NCBI GenBank assembly: GCA_034665745.1
Contig: JAXDJJ010000028.1
Location: 1-23,679 of the forward strand
Direction of reading: 5' to 3'
DNA length: 23,679 bases
From: JAXDJJ01 sp034665745
GTDB lineage: Bacteria > Actinomycetota > CADDZG01 > WHSQ01
Shown here: one piece after another, positions 21,268-23,679 of the stretch
Numbering within the stretch: position 1 is the stretch's first letter
Layout of the letters: the number at the start of each line of letters is the position of its first letter
The notes under the pieces: generated by a model
The model's database searches: none
What the model saw: the letters and a program-made list of their open reading frames with translations, nothing else
What the model was told of the DNA's origin: nothing
Made by a program: the position numbers and the translations under genes

Positions 21268-21277
21268 ACACTAGGGT
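21268..21277. promoter_or_regulatory. Candidate bidirectional -10 upstream of recG
   Basis: ACACTAGGGT has the A-NNN-TA-NNN-T form seen in two other divergent gaps. On plus, TAGGGT (21272-21277) is followed by exactly six bases and then the recG GTG, so the mRNA would be leaderless. TGGTGG (21249-21254) lies 17 bp upstream. On minus, TAGTGT would start a transcript near 21261, 37 nt before rpmB; rpmB also has its own TACCCT (21240 to 21235). Confidence 0.42.
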
Positions 21278-21283
21278 CGAGCC

Positions 21284-23506
21284 GTGGCTGAAGTGGTCGC
21301 AGCGCCCCCTCGCGGGCTGGAACTGTTCGCAGCGAAGCGCCGTCAGAAGGCTCTGAAGGCGTCGGGGGACCGCGCCACATCGCTCGAGAAGCTCGGCATC
21401 GGGTCGGTTCAAGACCTTCTCCAGCACTATCCGCGCCGTCATGTTGATCGCACGTCCTTGCGGACCGTTGCCGATATCCGGGACATGGCAGCCCAAGGGG
21501 ATGCGGGTGGCGAGGTTCAGATCCTGGCCAAGGTCGTGAGCATCCAGCAGCCGTTCCAGGCCAAAGGCAAGAAGAAGATGGTCATGGTCAAGGGCAAGAT
21601 CGGTGACGAAACCGGGAACATCGATGTCACCTGGTTCAACCAGCGCTGGGTCGCGAGGGCGTTGAAGCCGGGGACCGAGGCCTTCTTCTATGGGCGGATC
21701 GGCGTCTTCCGAGGACATCTCCAGATGACCGCCCCTCGGTTCGAGATGGTCAAGACCGGCAAGGAACCGTTCAACGTCGGCCGCATCATCCCGATCTATC
21801 CCGCAACCACCGACCTCACCAGCGATCAGGTCCGCAAGTTGATCTGGGAGACCTTGCAGGGGCTCGGCGACATCATGGACCCGGTGCCGCGCGAGATCTA
21901 CCGACGGCTGGGACTGATGGGGCGCGGCGACGCTATCCGTCTGATCCATTTCCCCGACACGAAAGAAGAGGTCATCCAGGCGCGGCGGCGGATCGTCTTC
22001 GACGAGGTCTTCACCTTGCAGCTCGGTCTCGTGTACAGGAAGCGCAAGCTCGAGCGAACGGTCAAGGGCATCGCTCATCCCAAACCGAAGTCGGACTCAC
22101 TGGCGGAGACGTTCATCGCAGAGCTTCCGTTCAAGCTGACGGGCGCGCAGCGCAAGGCGTGCAACGAGGTCGCGGGCGACATGTCGCAGACCTATCCGAT
22201 GCACCGTTTGCTCGAAGGCGAGGTGGGCTCGGGCAAGACGGTCGTTGCGTTGTACGGGTGCCTGATGGCGATCGAAGGGGGTCACCAGGCCGCGCTGATG
22301 GCTCCGACCGAGGTCCTCGCCGAACAGCACAACCTGACCGTCGCCGAGTTGTTGGATCGTGCGTTCGGAGAAGCCGAGAGCCGCAACCTGTTCGCAGGTG
22401 TGTCGCGGCGCCCGGTCGTGCGGTTACTGACAGGTTCGACACCGGCAGCGCAGCGCGAACAGATCCTGGCGGATGTGGCGGCAGGCGAAGTGGATCTCCT
22501 CATCGGCACACACTCGTTGATCCAGGAAACGATCGAATTCGCCAAGCTCGGCCTCGCCGTCGTCGACGAGCAACACCGGTTCGGCGTGCATCAGAGAAAG
22601 ACGTTGCGTGAAAAGGGGTCGGGAGGTGAGCCCGACATCCTCGTTATGACCGCAACGCCGATCCCGCGCACCTTGGCGGTGACTATCTACGGAGACCTCG
22701 ATGTCTCGATCCTCGACGAGCTTCCGAAAGGTCGCCAGCCGGTCGAGACGCGGCTCGCCGCCGGTGACGAGCAGCGCGATCTTGCTTACGACCTGATCCG
22801 GGCGCAAGTTGCCGAAGGACGCCAGGCGTTCGTCGTCTACGCCTTGCGCGACGAGTCCGACAAGACCGAGCTCCGCAGCGCTAAGGCCGAATCGGTGCGC
22901 CTCGCTGCGGACGTATTTCCGGACCTCGAGGTCGGTCTGGTGCACGGCGACATGAAGTCTGCCGAGAAGGAAGCGTCGATGTCGGCCTTCCGCGACGGGA
23001 AGACCCAAGTGTTGGTGGCGACGACCGTCGTCGAGGTCGGTGTCGACATCCCGAACGCCAGCGTGATGTTGATCGAGGACGCGGATCGCTTCGGCCTCGC
23101 CCAGTTGCATCAACTTCGCGGTCGCATCGGACGTGGCGAACACCAGTCGTTCTGCGTGCTGGCAACAGACCTCGACCTCGACCTAGCGGGGGAGGACGCC
23201 GCGATCGCTCTTGCATACGAACGTCTCGCCTCCGTGGTCGAGACCCGTGACGGCTTCAAGCTCGCGCTCGTCGACCTCAAGCAACGTGGTGAGGGCCAGT
23301 TGTTCGGGGCGCGGCAGTCGGGTATGCCGCAACTCAAGATGGCGCGGGTCCTCGAGCACCGCGAGATCCTCGAGAAGGCGCGCGAAGAGGCCATGGCCTT
23401 GCTCGACTCTGATCCCGAGCTCGAGGAGTGGGGCCACGAAGCTCTCGCGCGCGAGATGCGGGATCGCTTCCCGGAAGGGGCCCTGGACGTCGTTCAGTCA
23501 GGCTGA
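21284..23506 (+). CDS. recG: ATP-dependent DNA helicase RecG
   Basis: RecG remodels stalled replication forks and Holliday junctions. The 740-residue protein has an N-terminal GIGSVQDLLQHYPRRHVDRT element, an OB-fold wedge domain (about residues 75-165, with the INVTWFNQRW-like segment IDVTWFNQRW) and the two helicase lobes. Motif I is LEGEVGSGKTVVAL (about 309-322), motif II is VVDEQHRFGVHQR (DEQH box), motif III is MTATPIPRTLA, and motifs V/VI are VATTVVEVGVDIPNA and HQLRGRIGRGEHQS. GEGQLFGARQSGMP is the C-terminal TRG-type region. The GTG at 21284 lies six bases after TAGGGT, so it may be translated without a leader. rsmD follows after 52 bp. Confidence 0.96.
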   Translation: MAEVVAAPPRGLELFAAKRRQKALKASGDRATSLEKLGIGSVQDLLQHYPRRHVDRTSLRTVADIRDMAAQGDAGGEVQILAKVVSIQQPFQAKGKKKMVMVKGKIGDETGNIDVTWFNQRWVARALKPGTEAFFYGRIGVFRGHLQMTAPRFEMVKTGKEPFNVGRIIPIYPATTDLTSDQVRKLIWETLQGLGDIMDPVPREIYRRLGLMGRGDAIRLIHFPDTKEEVIQARRRIVFDEVFTLQLGLVYRKRKLERTVKGIAHPKPKSDSLAETFIAELPFKLTGAQRKACNEVAGDMSQTYPMHRLLEGEVGSGKTVVALYGCLMAIEGGHQAALMAPTEVLAEQHNLTVAELLDRAFGEAESRNLFAGVSRRPVVRLLTGSTPAAQREQILADVAAGEVDLLIGTHSLIQETIEFAKLGLAVVDEQHRFGVHQRKTLREKGSGGEPDILVMTATPIPRTLAVTIYGDLDVSILDELPKGRQPVETRLAAGDEQRDLAYDLIRAQVAEGRQAFVVYALRDESDKTELRSAKAESVRLAADVFPDLEVGLVHGDMKSAEKEASMSAFRDGKTQVLVATTVVEVGVDIPNASVMLIEDADRFGLAQLHQLRGRIGRGEHQSFCVLATDLDLDLAGEDAAIALAYERLASVVETRDGFKLALVDLKQRGEGQLFGARQSGMPQLKMARVLEHREILEKAREEAMALLDSDPELEEWGHEALAREMRDRFPEGALDVVQSG

Positions 23507-23544
23507 CCGGCGAGCCCGGAGGGCAGTCCATTCGGGCAACCGTT

Positions 23545-23550
23545 TAGGAT
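23545..23550 (+). promoter_or_regulatory. Candidate -10 of rsmD (TAGGAT)
   Basis: TAGGAT sits in the 52-bp gap after recG and predicts a start two bases before the rsmD ATG at 23559. Its spacing matches the other short-leader promoters in this window. No -35 or Shine-Dalgarno is evident, so rsmD may have its own leaderless transcript besides readthrough from recG. Confidence 0.4.
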
Positions 23551-23558
23551 TGCGACCG

Positions 23559-23679
23559 ATGATGAGGATCACGGCCGGTACGGCCAAGGGCCGCCGGCTC
23601 AAGTCACCCCCTGCGGGGACCAGACCGATGACCGAGCGGATGAAGGAAGCTCTCTTCTCCGCGCTCGGCGATGTGACCG
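23559..23679 (+). CDS. rsmD: 16S rRNA (guanine-966-N2)-methyltransferase RsmD, C-terminus cut by window edge
   Basis: About 40 residues are visible before the right edge. MRITAGTAKGRRLKSPPAG and TRPMTERMKEALFSAL match the N-terminus of RsmD, which methylates G966 of 16S rRNA using S-adenosylmethionine; the RPT-R-REALF-like block is diagnostic. Two tandem ATGs (23559 and 23562) could both start it. The recG-rsmD order is common in bacteria and is often followed by coaD, which would lie outside the window. Confidence 0.88.
   Translation, partial: MMRITAGTAKGRRLKSPPAGTRPMTERMKEALFSALGDVT

Noticed and set aside
21104..22078. Minus-strand open frame of 324 codons opposite rpmB and recG
   Set aside because: It runs through the N-terminus of RecG and rpmB out of frame, with no motifs.
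1..23679. tRNA, rRNA, CRISPR array, insertion sequence
   Set aside because: I saw no cloverleaf-like segment, regularly spaced repeats, transposase or terminal inverted repeats. The window is nearly all protein-coding.

Overview
The window is a gene-dense, high-GC (by eye) segment of a chromosome, most likely from an actinobacterium (Actinomycetota). The evidence is an arginine cluster in the order argC-J-B-D-R-G-H, a coenzyme F420 biosynthesis gene (CofC/FbiD family) beside an F420-linked FrhB-like flavoprotein, and a YihY / holin-X-like / DUF3618 membrane trio. The order cofC, plsC, gpsA, a PLP sulfur-amino-acid enzyme, a stand-alone Lrp/AsnC domain, thiL, thiD, rpmB, recG, rsmD also recalls a neighbourhood common in that phylum. 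I cannot assign a class. The ATP-type PEP carboxykinase is not the usual actinobacterial form.

Layout. 1-1738 (minus): a truncated membrane sensor with a GAF-like domain and a secreted, membrane-anchored Gly-rich protein. 1826-9009 (plus): seven arginine genes joined mostly by 4-nt ATGA/GTGA overlaps, with an ARG-box-like palindrome at the argC start; argF is absent. 9006-9793: a MOSC-domain protein and a two-TM small protein, divergent. 9790-11629: cofC and the FrhB-like gene, divergent. 11626-14528: a dimeric alpha/beta-barrel protein and a metallophosphoesterase (minus), divergent from plsC-gpsA (plus). 14525-15945 (minus): a cystathionine gamma-synthase-family enzyme preceded by a stand-alone Lrp/AsnC ligand domain. 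16061-19458 (plus): pckA, thiL and thiD. 19455-20991 (minus): DUF3618, holin-X-like and YihY. 21033-21224 (minus): rpmB, divergent from recG and partial rsmD (plus), which run to the right edge.

How the parts fit. The arg cluster covers N-acetylglutamate to arginine except ornithine carbamoylation, and it encodes its own repressor. plsC and gpsA supply phospholipid precursors. thiL and thiD act in thiamine pyrophosphate synthesis. CofC makes an F420 precursor and the FrhB-like protein probably uses F420.

The most interesting signals are architectural. All five convergent gene pairs overlap by exactly 4 nt at their stop codons. Several divergent pairs are separated by only about 23-26 bp, and there the two opposing -10 hexamers appear to share a central TA (pattern A-NNN-TA-NNN-T) or form TATGATA, which places transcription starts 0-5 nt from the start codons (leaderless expression). 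Separately, thiL has no canonical start codon that would keep its GDDAA metal-binding motif, and it lies in frame right after the pckA stop.

No stretch longer than about 120 bases lacks a gene. I saw no rRNA, tRNA, CRISPR array, insertion sequence or prophage.
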